A DNA stretch of 64,000 nt from Unio delphinus (GCA_029339505.1 JAQISU010000109.1:1330001-1394000), one strand, 5' to 3'; positions 10,195 to 21,140 are shown, counted from the stretch's first letter. Notes: generated by a model from the sequence alone, not told the origin. Numbers and translations are program-made.

Positions 10195-11500
10195 GGCATA
10201 TGCTACTTGCGACAAAATTTCTGCTCTTGATTCCTCTTCGGTGATCATGGAACCAAGATGTATTTGAACATACCCACTGTTTCCATTTACTGTCCTCTGA
10301 CTTTGATCTTGGCTGAGACTTGTTTCCCACTATTTGTCATCAGCTTTGTCTTCTCGGCGCTAATCTCCATTTTAAATCTGGAAGATGTTTCATCCAGGTT
10401 CTTCACTGAGGTTGCAAGCTCGTCTTCACTGCATGCCAGCTCATCAATGTCGTCTGCAAAGCGGAGGTTGGTGATCATATGCTCTCCAATGCTAACTGTC
10501 CCACAGTGGTTTTCCATGGCTTCGCTCATGATGCGCTCTAAGTAGATGTTGAAAAGCGTGGGTGACAGGACACAGCCCTGACGTACTCCAACTGTTCGTT
10601 TTGGCCCAGACTTCAACAGAACCTTGAGCAATCACTGCACTGGTAGCCCTGGCGTACGGCTGCTTGATGGTATTGGTCAACATTTGACTCACGTTGTACT
10701 TCTTCATTGTGGCCCACGATGCCTCATGCCACACTCTGTCAAAAGCCTTTTTGAAATCTAGAGGATAGATGTCTTGTTGATGTTTCGAGTACTTTTCAAA
10801 CAGAACCCTGAGATTGAATATTTGTTCTGTTGTGCTTCGTCCACTCCATAATCCTGCCTGTTCTTTATTCAGAGATTACTTCTTCTTATTGTGGGTTCAG
10901 TCTGTTGAAGATAAACTTCAGCATCTCGTTACTAGCATGGCTGATCAAACTGATCGTTCTTTCATTTTGGCACAGTTGGAGATTGTTTTTTGGGGGAGTG
11001 TTATAATCATTGAATGGGTCCACTGTGCTGGCCATTCACCTGTATGCCAGATCTTGTTGCAGATTTTTTGTTAGTAGCTTTATCTCTGACCCCCCCCCCC
11101 TTGATTAGTCCAGCTGGGATGTTGTCTACTCTAGCTGCCTTTCCATTCTTCAGTGCTCTTATTGATGACCCGACCATTCTTTGAGAATGTGGAAATCATC
11201 ATCGTTTGTGGAGATTGTAACTTCAAGCACATCTGTGTATCCATTGTATGGATGATGGTAGAGTTCTTTACAATACGCAGTCCATCTTACTGCAATGTCA
11301 CTTGCTTCCGTGATATATTTTCCATTGTCGTCGTGAATGGTACTGACTCTTGGTTGCTTCTGTCTGGTAAAGACTTTCACAATTTGGAATGCCTTTTTGC
11401 TGTTATTCTTTTTCAGACTGCTCTCTATTTCTGTGCACCTTTGTTCAATCCAATCGTCTTTTTGCTTTCTTCAAGTTAGAACGATAATGAGTCAATCGAC
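10195..11500 (-). mobile_element. Second RTE-type LINE fragment, copy A
   Basis: Frame 10287-10631 on the minus strand carries RT motifs in order: GVRQGCVLSPTLFNIY, then LRFADDIDEL (the FADD catalytic box), then EKTKLMTNSGKQ. Frame 10492-10734 and the fragments to 11380 hold earlier parts of the domain, including MKKYNVSQMLTN and ALMVAWAIN-like remnants broken by shifts. A C run lies at 11089-11100. The piece is 5'- and 3'-truncated and inactive. It is related to, but not the same insertion as, 1330-3035. Its right end abuts the TA target of the pogo element. Confidence 0.85.
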
Positions 11501-11605
11501 TTGTACTGTATTTTCTGGCCTATACGTCGATACTTTGTTTACTTGAATGTCAGGTCTTGGTCTTATACTCCGATACGAGTTATAGTGTGTCATTGAAAAT
11601 GGATC

Positions 11606-11606
<1 letters not shown>

Positions 11607-11679
<73 letters not shown>

Positions 11680-11704
11680 TATATATATATATAGATAGAT
11701 AGAT

Positions 11705-11743
<39 letters not shown>

Positions 11744-11786
11744 TATATATATATATATATATATATATAGATATATATATATATAT
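11607..11786. repeat. (CA)n then (TA)n/(GATA)n microsatellite
   Basis: A CA run (11607-11646) passes directly into TA with GATA interruptions. In copy B the CA part is absent and only TA-type repeat is present (35801-35919). Confidence 0.97.
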
Positions 11787-12785
11787 CGAAATCAAGTCAC
11801 ATAGAGGTACAAATTCTTGTTAAATTACTGTCAATAAATTGTTGCAAACTAATATGACTGCATTTAGATTTATACGTTTTGTCATTATTTAGGTTGCATT
11901 CTGCATGTATTTTCTTATTTCTCAAATATGAAATAAAAGAAACAAATTACCGGTGAAATATTCAACGTGTCACATAGCACACTTACAGTCTATGCTATAT
12001 AGTGTACTTCAATAACTTGTTTGTTGCTTTAAAAACAAATGTTTCATTCATCCTTTTTCAGCATACCTCATCCTTCCTGATCACATTTTATAAACTGGTC
12101 CATTGATATTTGATTTTTTACTGTTGGACGAGCGATTACCGGCATAACTTTTTCACTCATCTAATTGATTCTACGAAGGGATGTAATCCATTTTAACTTT
12201 AGCGTTCTATGATTATTTATGAAATACCGTAGATTATGCATTCTAGTGAATACCCCAAATCATATGTTTGTAAGTGTATTTAACAAAGTTTCTCAAATAA
12301 ATATGGTTTAAATTAAAAGAAAATATGATAACTAAGAATTACTACTCATAGACCATCAATGATCGATTTTTATTTTCGCATTTTAGTTTAAAGCAAATTG
12401 TAATGTCAACACATCACCTATAATCATACTTAAGCAGCTATAATTTTAGTGTCTCTCTTTGATTATGTTGGTAGTTAATAAATTTGTTTCCCCAACAACA
12501 ATCAAAGCCAGTCGCAGCGATTGTTTAAACTCTGATATTGGCTTTGGCCACCGATACTAGTTACTCTATTGCCAGTACATCACTCTTCTTTATCATTAAT
12601 CTGCCTCAAATACGCTACCCGCTTTTAGTATCAAGTGGATTAAGAACCACAGGAAATGAAGCCCACTCTATTTTCTGGGAGTAAATACGGAATTTAGCTA
12701 TGAGCATTGTTTTCATTGCAATAGTAAAGGTACATTTTAATGAGTTGGGTAAGTTTTGATCAATCTTTTCAGTCATAATCATTGA

Positions 12786-12794
12786 TATAAATAG
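12786..12794 (+). promoter_or_regulatory. TATA-box-like site before the BrkDBD ORF
   Basis: TATAAATAG ends 30 bases before the ATG at 12825. Initiation at the usual distance would give a very short leader. This is the only promoter-like motif I would defend in the element; its function is inferred. Confidence 0.4.
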
Positions 12795-12824
12795 CCCCTT
12801 TCAAATCATACAACTTTTCTCACA

Positions 12825-13031
12825 ATGCCCTCCGTCAAATCACGCAAGTCTTACACAGCAAAACTTAAACTGAATGTTGTAAAGTTCGCGGACGAGAAAG
12901 ATGGAAATATAGCTGCTCACAGAAAATATGGTGTCAGAGAAAAATGTGTCTGGGATTGGCTTAAAGCTAACGTTGCATTATGCGCAACGAAAACTAGCAA
13001 CAACGAAGAACCAAAAAACAAACCGGGTTAA
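12825..13031 (+). CDS. Pogo-type DNA-binding (BrkDBD/psq-like HTH) fragment
   Basis: A 68-residue ORF. Residues 8-50 (YTAKLKLNVVKFADE, AAHRKYGV, KCVWDWLK) match the Brinker-type DNA-binding domain seen at the N terminus of pogo-like transposases and related domesticated proteins. It binds DNA through a helix-turn-helix. The expected second HTH (CENP-B type) and DDE domain are absent and the frame stops soon after, so this is a truncated transposase head or its first exon. It lies inside the TIR element 11506-13408. The whole ORF is missing from copy B, where about 590 bp have been removed. Confidence 0.65.
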   Translation: MPSVKSRKSYTAKLKLNVVKFADEKDGNIAAHRKYGVREKCVWDWLKANVALCATKTSNNEEPKNKPG

Positions 13032-13410
13032 AGCTTCTACATGTACATTAAATGCTCAGCCATGTGAATCATGTTGTAATATATCATAACTAAAGCAAAC
13101 ATGCACTGTTTATTCAGCTTTGTCAATTTGATAGCAATATACAGCAGTGCCCTGTACAGGAGTAAAATCACAATCATGTTAGCAACGATGATGCAATTTC
13201 ACGATTGTCGGTAATATGGAATAAATACAGTCATACCATTAACATTCATGAAACCGGAAGTTACTAGTGTAATACAAGAAGTCAAGTTATTCACCTGGCC
13301 TCTTCTTATACTCTGAATCGACTTTTTGTATGGACAACGGATGGAAAATTAAAAAAAATAGTGAATTTGACTTATACTCCGCATCGATTTATAGGCCAGA
13401 AAATACAGTA

Positions 13411-13990
13411 ATGTTGCTGGTAGTTTTATTTGGACACGTCAAATCTTCTACGCATTCCAGCAGTAATCCAAGTCTTAATCGAATCAACACAATACAAAAT
13501 TCATCAACTAATGGTATTGATCTTAGCCGTCCTTCATTTTCGTCATTACCACTACAACAAGTTTTTATCTCGACATCATCTAAGTTGTCGAATAATATAT
13601 TGAATGTGTCTATATTTGGAAGCCCTTCATAAACAAAATACATATTTAATTTATTTTAATATCTTCAATGTTTAAATCTGACGTAATAACTTGCACACCA
13701 ACTTCGTCTGTTGTCAATAAAATGTCAGTTCACATTTTAGGTTTTGGCATTTCAAAAGTCATTTCAGTTTGTGTCATACAACTTACTCCAATATTTTCAG
13801 TATGTGTTTCTTCATTAAAACATGTACTTATTGTAACATCATAAATACATCCCTCATAGTCATGACACATAAACGATACACTTTAAATTTTACACTTCAG
13901 TAAAAATGGTGTCTACAAATAATCTTCCTCTTGTACATGTTCTTCCACTTATGGTTGAATTTTAACTTGCTGTTGATGCTCACAGATCTA
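13411..13990 (-). pseudogene. DDE_Tnp_4-type transposase N-terminal part, interrupted
   Basis: On the minus strand, frame 13411-13643 reads GLPNIDTFNILFDNLDD, then PLVDEFCIVLIRLRLGLLLE. This is the style of the helix-turn-helix segment that precedes the DDE_Tnp_4 nuclease (PIF/Harbinger- or IS4EU-like elements). Earlier coding traces on the same strand (to about 13990) include HTENIGVSCMTQTEMTFEMPKPK, broken by stops and a frame change. The domain is cut at its C-terminal side exactly where the pogo element begins, and no catalytic domain follows beyond it. Copy B has the same structure (36960-37560). Confidence 0.5.
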
Positions 13991-14977
<987 letters not shown>

Positions 14978-14984
14978 TTTTCAA

Positions 14985-16288
14985 TGGGAAATTCATTCCA
15001 CATTGCTGGGCCCTGGTATGCAAAAGAACGTTTTCCATATGATTTCATTTTCATAGTTGGAACAATGAGTATACGATTGTTAGAAGAGGAGCGTAACTAA
15101 CTTGCTGATGTCTACACATGGGGGAGGCCGGATAGGTATGTTGGACTGGAACCCCTCAGTGAAACATAGCGCAGAGAACAAATTTTGTGTTTGATTCTGG
15201 ATCGAATTAATAGCCAGTATAAGGTATAGAGCCGTGGGAAGGTGTTCTCTGATCCTGGTAATCGAAAGATTATCCGAGCAGCTGTGTTTGAACTTTTTAA
15301 GTTACTGGAGTAGATATTGAGACGAACCAGCCAGAATTGAGTTATTATAATCCAGTCTTGAAAGTACAAATGAACAAACAAGTGTTTTAGTGGCATCAAC
15401 TGATGCGTCTCAAGACACTGTACCAACATGTTCATGACATGTTGGTGCAATGTGAGAGTACGTCTAGATTAACACCTAGGTTTTGTACTGACTGTGTGAA
15501 TTGAATGTTGGTGTTGTTGATATTTCTTACTTGAGGTAAATAATGTGAATGGGAAAGTCCTTGTGTTTTGATCAGAATGGCCTCTGTTTTTTCTTCATTC
15601 ATCTGCAGCTTGTTACATGTCATCCATGATTTCACATGAGAAATGCACCTTTCTACTCCTTGTATGGTAGCATAAACTTCAGTTGGGTTGCTAGACTTTT
15701 ATATTTGGGTGTCATTAGTACTCAATTGGTGAGACACTGGGCGATGATCTATGACACTTCAGAGCGGCTGAGTGTATATAATGAATAGAACAAGTCCAAG
15801 ACCAAATTCCTGTGGAACACAACATATTCGATCAACTGGGCTGAAGTTTATTCCATTTGCAGATACAATATGTGTCCTGTTGACTAAGTAGGACTGGAAC
15901 CACTGTAAGGCTGTATAGTGAATGCCAAATATATGCTGGAAACGGAACAGTAATATATCATGGTCTATTGTGTCAACTGCCGCAGACAAATCAAGGAGGG
16001 TGAGGACTCTAATCTTTCCTCTATCCTTAGTAGAGAGAATGTCATTAAATACTTTCAGAAGTGTAGTTTCAGTACTGTGGCAAAGCAATATATAGAATGT
16101 ACATTGCTAAGAAGACTTTTTGAATTCAAAAAGTTACAAGTTCGGTTAAAACAACTGTTTCTAAGATTGTTTGTATGAAGCTAAGATTAGAAACTGGGTG
16201 GCGGTTCTTTAAATCGTTTAAGTCTAGTGTTGGTTTCTTCAGTCAAGGCTTTACGATGGCAGTTTTGAAAATTTATGTGAATTCCCCC

Positions 16289-16365
<77 letters not shown>

Positions 16366-17160
16366 AATAAGATCGGTTAGTGAAGGCAATATTGGTTCTA
16401 AGCATGCAAGCATCAGTGATGTTGGAATTGGATCAAGTTCACATGACTTTGGTGCACTCTTCATTACGAGTTGATAGCTGTTGCTAAAATTCTGTATCGT
16501 AACTGTATGGTGACAACGAGTCAATTGAAAGTGTGTTGTCAAGTGTATCTCTAATGGTTTGTACTTTGTCACTTGAGATATTTGCAATTTAGGTCCGGAA
16601 GGTCTACTGGAGAGAAGGTAGTTGGATGTGGTGTACATTTGTTCCTTGACATTAGTTTGTTTGTTATTAAGAAAAGCTTTATGCAGCTTGAACTCTCCAT
16701 GATCTTGGTATTGTAGTGGGATAATTTGGCGAAATGGACTATATTTGTGACGTTCTTCTTAGCGGCTTCATATATTTGTTTATTAATTAATAGTGAGTCT
16801 GGTGGAAAGCCAAAGCCTTGTTACTTTACGGCGATGTATTTTAGAAATGCGAAGCCGGTCCCTAACACTGCTATAACAAGGAGAACACTGTTTGTATTGA
16901 TACTCTGCACTTGGTGACAGGGGCATATTTTTCCAGCAATGAACGCAGACAGTTATCGAGTTGTTCTGCTGTATGAGGTAAGCAAGTTGTTAGGTTTACA
17001 TGGCTGTCACACATTAGTTTGCTTCTATTTATCATACGGAGGTTTCTCTTAGTAGCAAATAAAGGTGGATAGGGACTTATTTGTCGAGATAGCATATAAT
17101 GCAGACGTGATCTGATGCAGGTTTGTGGAATACAAGGGTGAATTGCATTATATTATCATC
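14985..17160 (-). mobile_element. CR1/Jockey-group LINE fragment, copy A
   Basis: Read on the minus strand from right to left: a pre-RT segment (16871-17095: PLFATKRN, LLEKYAPVTK); the RT core (15759-16088: HSTETTLLKVFNDIL, LLDLSAAVDTIDHDILL, WFQSYLVNRT, GVPQG seen as CVPQE); the segment after the core (15432-15635: NKLQMNEEKTEAILI); and the C-terminal tail (15112-15450 and 14985-15054: NTAARIIFRLP, HKICSLRYVSL, SPTYLS, KSYGKRSFAYQGPAMWNE). Frame breaks separate the parts and the catalytic YADD box is not open. It is dead. A (GA)n array lies inside it. Confidence 0.85.
16291..16363. repeat. (GA)n microsatellite inside the CR1 fragment
   Basis: About 36 GA units. The Arg/Glu-rich and Leu/Ser-rich open frames through it are artefacts. 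Copy B has about 39 units at 41395-41471. Confidence 0.98.
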
Positions 17161-18410
17161 AGGTCAATGAAGAAACCAGTCTAAAATGTGCCCAAGTTAT
17201 AGGATACACGGTACGAATTATATCGAAGAACTATGACCTAGTCTAAAAATGGGTGAACAATTTATAGAGTATATACGGACTTGGTGATCCATAATTGATT
17301 CATAATATACAGCTTGGGCTCACTTAAGTCATTTTCACTTCCTGGACTTCAGATGTAAATTATAAAATAAAGATCCGAGAACTTTTTTTTCCTTTTCAGA
17401 TATTTTGTAATTTTTTTCATTGCACTTTCTGAAGCTGCTACTGCCTACTTCAGCAAAATTCGTTTTCCATAGTTTAATAATTGCTCAAGTTAGTGTACTT
17501 TTGGTTAATTTGTCAAGCCTATGGGAGCATCCATTTTGTTATACCATGTGCTTAGATCATGTACAATTTCCACAAGTAAAGTACAATGTCAACCACATTA
17601 TAGCAAAGTAGCATACAGATATTCTAACATTATCTCTATTGTGCATGTTACAAACGCAAACAACTTCACATAACATACGTCACTCACTGAAAAGTACATA
17701 AGAACTGGTGAGCGTCCCCAAAAGACTATAGGACACACTGTACTAATTATATCGAAGAACTATAACCTAGTCTAAGAATGGGTGAACAAGTTATAATAGA
17801 GTATAGACGGGTTTCGTGGTCATTAATTGGTTGATAATGAAAAGTAAAATTTTAGTAAAAAAATATCTTTTGAGAGCTTATCCTATATGTAATTTTTTTA
17901 AAATTTAGTCAATATTCTATTAATCCAACTTTAGTGTTTTTACAGGCTTCACTTAGTAGTACTCAAAAAAAAAAGTAGCACCTTATTCATTTTGTACAGA
18001 ATCAATAACATGTGTTTTTTGCACACGTAGATATTATTAAAATATGACGTGGCTCATATGTTGTTATCGACACAGAAGCTTGCAGTAAGGATAGTTGTGC
18101 ATGGAGAGATATAGGTCTGATCATTAGCACCCAGAAATTTTAAGTTATTGAATCTGGAATATGATGGTGTTTCTATATGTTTACTATAGGCCTTGAATTA
18201 GTACCGCGAGTCCCAGAGCGGAGAGCCTTACCTACGTCGAAGTTAGATCGTCTTTAAACGCGAGTTTCAGCTTCTTCTTTAATTATAGATCTAACACAAT
18301 GTTAATTTCAAGATTGTTCGACATGTTTAATATAGCAGAAAATAACTAAAGCAATGTAAATATTTTGAAAATGTCTACAGTAGTGTTTTTTTTAACGGAA
18401 AAGACCCATT
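17161..18410. other. Duplicon sequence with a 110-bp direct repeat
   Basis: No gene seen. A segment at 17200-17310 recurs at 17733-17840 in the same orientation (both contain TTATATCGAAGAACTAT and ATGGGTGAACAA). Copy B has the pair at about 42312-42425 and 42840-42950. The spacing of about 530 bp might suggest short terminal repeats, but I see no coding content between them. Confidence 0.6.
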
Positions 18411-18626
18411 TTGTTCAAAGTCAATATAACGGTACTTATTGCCTCCCTTTAATTTTATTATCTTCCCTGAAGTAATAACACATAATAATATTTTTAAGAA
18501 AAAAAAGTAATTTGTTCTAGATAAAAGTCATAAGTTATGCCAATATTTATTTTTTATTATATACACTAAATATAGTGGATCAAGAAAAATTGTTTTCTTA
18601 AGATCGATTTTTTTTGGTGTTCAAAT

Positions 18627-18809
18627 CAGAGGCGTAGCGAGGGGGAGGGGGGGGGGGCAGGGGGGTAAATATGTCCCCGGGCGCCAAGGTACAGGGGCGC
18701 CAAAATGAGGCTTGCAACATTACATTATAATAAGATAACAAGGGTAATAAATCTGTCACAAGATCGCTGGGGCGCCAATCGGGCGCAAAATATCATCGCT
18801 ACGCCTCTG
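18627..18809. mobile_element. hAT-type MITE, 183 bp, copy A only
   Basis: The termini CAGAGGCGTAGCGA (18627-18640) and TCGCTACGCCTCTG (18796-18809) are perfect inverted repeats. The flanks are an 8-bp target duplication, GTTCAAAT (18619-18626 and 18810-18817). An 8-bp duplication and a CAG start are typical of hAT elements. There is no ORF and a G-rich interior. The empty site is visible in copy B (about 43727-43735) and in the third duplicon piece (about 52343-52350), so it inserted after the duplication. Confidence 0.93.
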
Positions 18810-18889
18810 GTTCAAATGTTATTATAAACACTTCTGTACATGAAAATATTGTTTAACATAATTGTCAGAGAAGACAGACATATATATAT

Positions 18890-19040
18890 AATTTAAGAAC
18901 ATAACTTATTTTAGTATACTTATATTCACTTTTTAAAATTCATTAAGTATATTTTGTTAATAATTAAATTCTTTGCTAAAAATATTTTGTATGTAAATTT
19001 TACAAATCTTATTTTATGTCCAAATATTTTCTTTAAATTA
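18890..19040. repeat. D repeat, copy 1
   Basis: An AT-rich stretch (AAGAACATAACTTATTTTAG at its start) resembling 20945-21110 and 43855-43975 at roughly three bases in four by eye. In each case it ends at a boundary: here the 1,820-bp ORF unit, in copy 2 the structured region U1, in copy 3 a LINE. Confidence 0.7.
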
Positions 19041-19116
19041 AAAAAAACCCATTAATCATCTTCTGTCATCATAGTCGCAGTGAACGAAGCAAGCTGAACA
19101 CACAGCAAATACAGCA

Positions 19117-20088
19117 ATGACGCTAGCGATGGATATCATCCCCGAGATGGCCCTTACTGCTATTACTAGCCTAGGGCATCTCAAGGCCAGTAATTGGAGC
19201 CTTAGAGCAGCAGGCAAAAGAACAACCTTGCTGCTTATTTGGGAAAAAACAAACAATGAAGTGTTTACAAGAGGGAAGTACAGAGGACAACCGGGAAGAA
19301 GACAGCTAAGGCGGGAAACCGAGATACCACGCTGCTCACCCACCCCTACTACTGCAGTTGCTGTTCCACAGAGTCGCCATACTGTACTATTGGACTCTAA
19401 TAAAGCATTACAGCAACAGATAGAAATTCTATCTAAACAAATACAGGAGCTCACGTACAAAGAGACAGCGGAGGTGGCGACTTCTCCAATGGTTATATCG
19501 GCTCCTGCGACACCACCACCACCACCATCACCAGCCCCGCAACGTAAAGGAAAAGGAAAGGGGAAAAAGGGAGGGAAGAATTTGCCATTTTCTTCCACCC
19601 CTAAACCCCCCCCCCCCCCGCCAGATTTAGCAGTGGTTATGGCGGGGATAGAGGAAATGGTTGCCGCTGCCACTACCACTACTACTACATCAGAGGGTGA
19701 CTGGGAGATACCGACAAAAGCAGTCCGCCTTCCGAAGAAAACCCGAAAAGAATTATTAGGGTCACTATACCGGGACATTGACATGCGTAGACTAGAAACA
19801 AATGGAAAACATGCACATAACTTTGTTTCTGCAGTCCAACATCTCGGATATCGTGCTTTGGGGCTTGACAAACCAAGACGTGGTCAAATGGAGTTTGCGG
19901 TATTACTGTTGTCAAACCGATACACTGATGTATACAACAGTCGACCAATGTCACAGCTGTTTGAAGCTGCTGCCTACCTCTTTGACCATCATGGACTAGA
20001 CTTTCCGAAATCATGGCGTGCGGAATCCAGGACAGCTAGTACTCTGTCGGACATTGAGTACGACCAGGGCACCTTCCCTGGGGAATAA
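19117..20088 (+). CDS. Intact ORF, retroelement ORF1/gag-like candidate
   Basis: 323 codons without interruption in DNA that is otherwise full of stops. The protein has an N-terminal block (ASNWSLRAAGKRTTLLLIWE, about 24-43), an Arg-rich motif (RGKYRGQPGRRQLRR, about 52-66), a short coiled-coil-like stretch (NKALQQQIEILSKQIQEL, about 95-112), a Pro-rich linker with poly-Pro at about 134-138 and 164-169, a basic cluster (RKGKGKGKKGGK, about 145-156) and a C-terminal block of about 120 residues rich in conserved-looking aromatic and charged residues. The pattern of coil, basic and Pro-rich linker, and globular end fits a nucleic-acid-binding LINE ORF1 or gag-type protein. I do not recognise a named family. 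The long antisense ORF (19056-19871) is a shadow. Confidence 0.55.
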   Translation: MTLAMDIIPEMALTAITSLGHLKASNWSLRAAGKRTTLLLIWEKTNNEVFTRGKYRGQPGRRQLRRETEIPRCSPTPTTAVAVPQSRHTVLLDSNKALQQQIEILSKQIQELTYKETAEVATSPMVISAPATPPPPPSPAPQRKGKGKGKKGGKNLPFSSTPKPPPPPPDLAVVMAGIEEMVAAATTTTTTSEGDWEIPTKAVRLPKKTRKELLGSLYRDIDMRRLETNGKHAHNFVSAVQHLGYRALGLDKPRRGQMEFAVLLLSNRYTDVYNSRPMSQLFEAAAYLFDHHGLDFPKSWRAESRTASTLSDIEYDQGTFPGE

Positions 20089-20089
20089 C

Positions 20090-20105
20090 GGCCCTTTTCA
20101 GGGCT
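20090..20105 (+). terminator. Histone-type 3' stem-loop after the ORF
   Basis: GGCCCT, the loop TTTC and AGGGCT form a six-pair stem (the outer pair G-U) starting one base after the stop codon. It matches the 16-base metazoan histone mRNA stem-loop pattern except the last base (T for C). A purine-rich downstream element is not evident. The resemblance may be chance, or the RNA may end like replication-dependent histone mRNA. Confidence 0.45.
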
Positions 20106-20126
20106 TTTCAATCACTGCCATTTAAT

Positions 20127-20155
20127 AGGGGACTCATTTGGTTACGAGTACCCCT
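20127..20155 (+). other. Hairpin downstream of the ORF
   Basis: AGGGGACTC (20127-20135) pairs with GAGT-A-CCCCT (20146-20155), nine pairs with one bulge. It is the second of a row of hairpins after the ORF. Confidence 0.6.
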
Positions 20156-20657
20156 CTTTGAATAACTATTCCGTGGCCCTAAAAAGCTGATATGACTTAT
20201 TTTTGGTACCTCCAGCAAAATTCATAACTAAAACAAACTACCATTGACTACACTACTATATGTCGTTTAGACATTTTAATTTTCTAAAACTGTTAGGGAC
20301 TTAAATTATGTACACTTATGTACTAGATTTTTAGAACAATAGGATATTAAATAACAATTCTTCAACTTTAATATTTGAATAATTGCACAGGTGGCTAACA
20401 CAGTATTGGAAGTTAGGTCTGTCCATTAGTAAAACTGGACTAAATTTGAACTAAGTAGGGCTCTTTCGTTTCAGGTGTATGCTGCGTTCGTGGCCTTGCT
20501 GTCCTTTTCCTTGCGTGCTCTGCTGTGTGTTGCTGTGCCGCCCGCGCCTCCTGGACCTGGACCCTTTCCACCTTTGCCGAGTCCGCTTACCAAAATTACT
20601 AGCGAAATGAGGAAACATTTCCCCTCGCTACCTTATTTACAACTCGATTGGATGCTA

Positions 20658-20866
20658 GGGGTGGGTGTGTGTAGGTACCATTCCTACCCACCCCCAATAT
20701 AGGCTTTCATTTCCCCTGATAGTTACTTTTTAGTAATTCAGGGGAACGCCTTAACTATAGTGCATTAGCACTTTAAGGGAGGGATTAACAACCCCTCCCA
20801 TCTAAATGGGTGCCTATATGGCACCTATAAAAGTTGCACAAATACCCCTAGTGGGTGGTTGCAACT
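20658..20866 (+). ncRNA. Row of six strong hairpins
   Basis: Six perfect or near-perfect helices lie in about 210 bases: GGGGTGGGT with ACCCACCCC (20658-20666, 20686-20694); TTCCCCTGA with TCAGGGGAA (20711-20719, 20738-20746) with an inner TTACT/AGTAA; AGTGC with GCACT (20759-20772); GGGAGGG with CCCTCCC (20777-20783, 20793-20799); GGTGCC with GGCACC (20809-20814, 20820-20825); AGTTGCA with TGCAACT (20832-20838, 20860-20866). Such density is unlike the surrounding DNA and suggests a folded RNA. No second copy is available here to test covariation. Confidence 0.55.
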
Positions 20867-20944
20867 ATAAACAACTCAGCTCAGTCAATCATCTTCTGTA
20901 CCAACTGAAGTAGATCATTCTATTGTAATAGCAACAGAAAGAAG

Positions 20945-21110
20945 TTCGTGTATATATATAATATAAGAACGTAACGTATTATAGTATAGTCGCTTTCCAA
21001 AGTTATTAATTATGTTTTCTTAATAATTAAATTCTCTGCTACAATTATTTGTATGCAAATTTTAGTAAGCCCATTTCATGTCAAAATATTATATTTAAAT
21101 AAAATATTTA
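20945..21110. repeat. D repeat, copy 2
   Basis: Resembles 18890-19040 and 43855-43975. It leads directly into the structured region U1. Confidence 0.65.
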
Positions 21111-21140
21111 ACACCTGTATGTTTAACATTGGACTGCAGA

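Larger units (their letters stand above)
11506..13408. mobile_element. Pogo-like TIR transposon, non-autonomous, copy A
   Basis: The terminal inverted repeats are CTGTATTTTCTGGCCTATA from 11506 and its complement ending at 13408. They are flanked by TA dinucleotides (11504-11505 and 13409-13410), the target duplication expected of the Tc1/mariner-pogo superfamily. Similarity continues about 30 bases into each end. Inside are CA (11607-11646) and TA/GATA (11647-11786) microsatellites and a short ORF with a pogo-type DNA-binding domain (12825-13031). No DDE domain is seen, so it could only move with help. It is inserted in a DDE_Tnp_4-type gene (13411 onward). Copy B has the same element with an internal deletion. 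Confidence 0.85.
19067..20886 (+). mobile_element. 1.8-kb unit with 13-bp flanking direct repeats and an intact ORF
   Basis: AATCATCTTCTGT stands at 19054-19066 and again at 20887-20899, bracketing 1,820 bp that are GC-richer than the flanks. The unit contains an intact 323-codon ORF, a histone-type stem-loop and a row of hairpins, and has no poly-A tail. The bracketed unit looks like an insertion with a 13-bp target duplication, as left by LINE-type retrotransposition. It is absent from the corresponding end of copy B. Alternatives are a chance 13-mer or part of a larger retroelement's 5' half. Confidence 0.45.

Noticed and set aside
16175..16638. Arg-Glu and Leu-Ser repeat proteins
   Set aside because: Produced by the GA microsatellite inside a CR1 fragment; the flanking residues belong to the LINE.
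19056..19871. 271-codon minus-strand ORF
   Set aside because: Antisense shadow of the 323-codon plus-strand ORF; low-complexity Val/Gly runs come from its Pro/Thr repeats.
18890..21110. D repeats as LTRs of a retrovirus-like element around the 323-codon ORF
   Set aside because: Similarity is low, there are no TG/CA ends or primer-binding site, and a third D copy stands without the ORF. The 13-bp repeats inside fit an insertion better.
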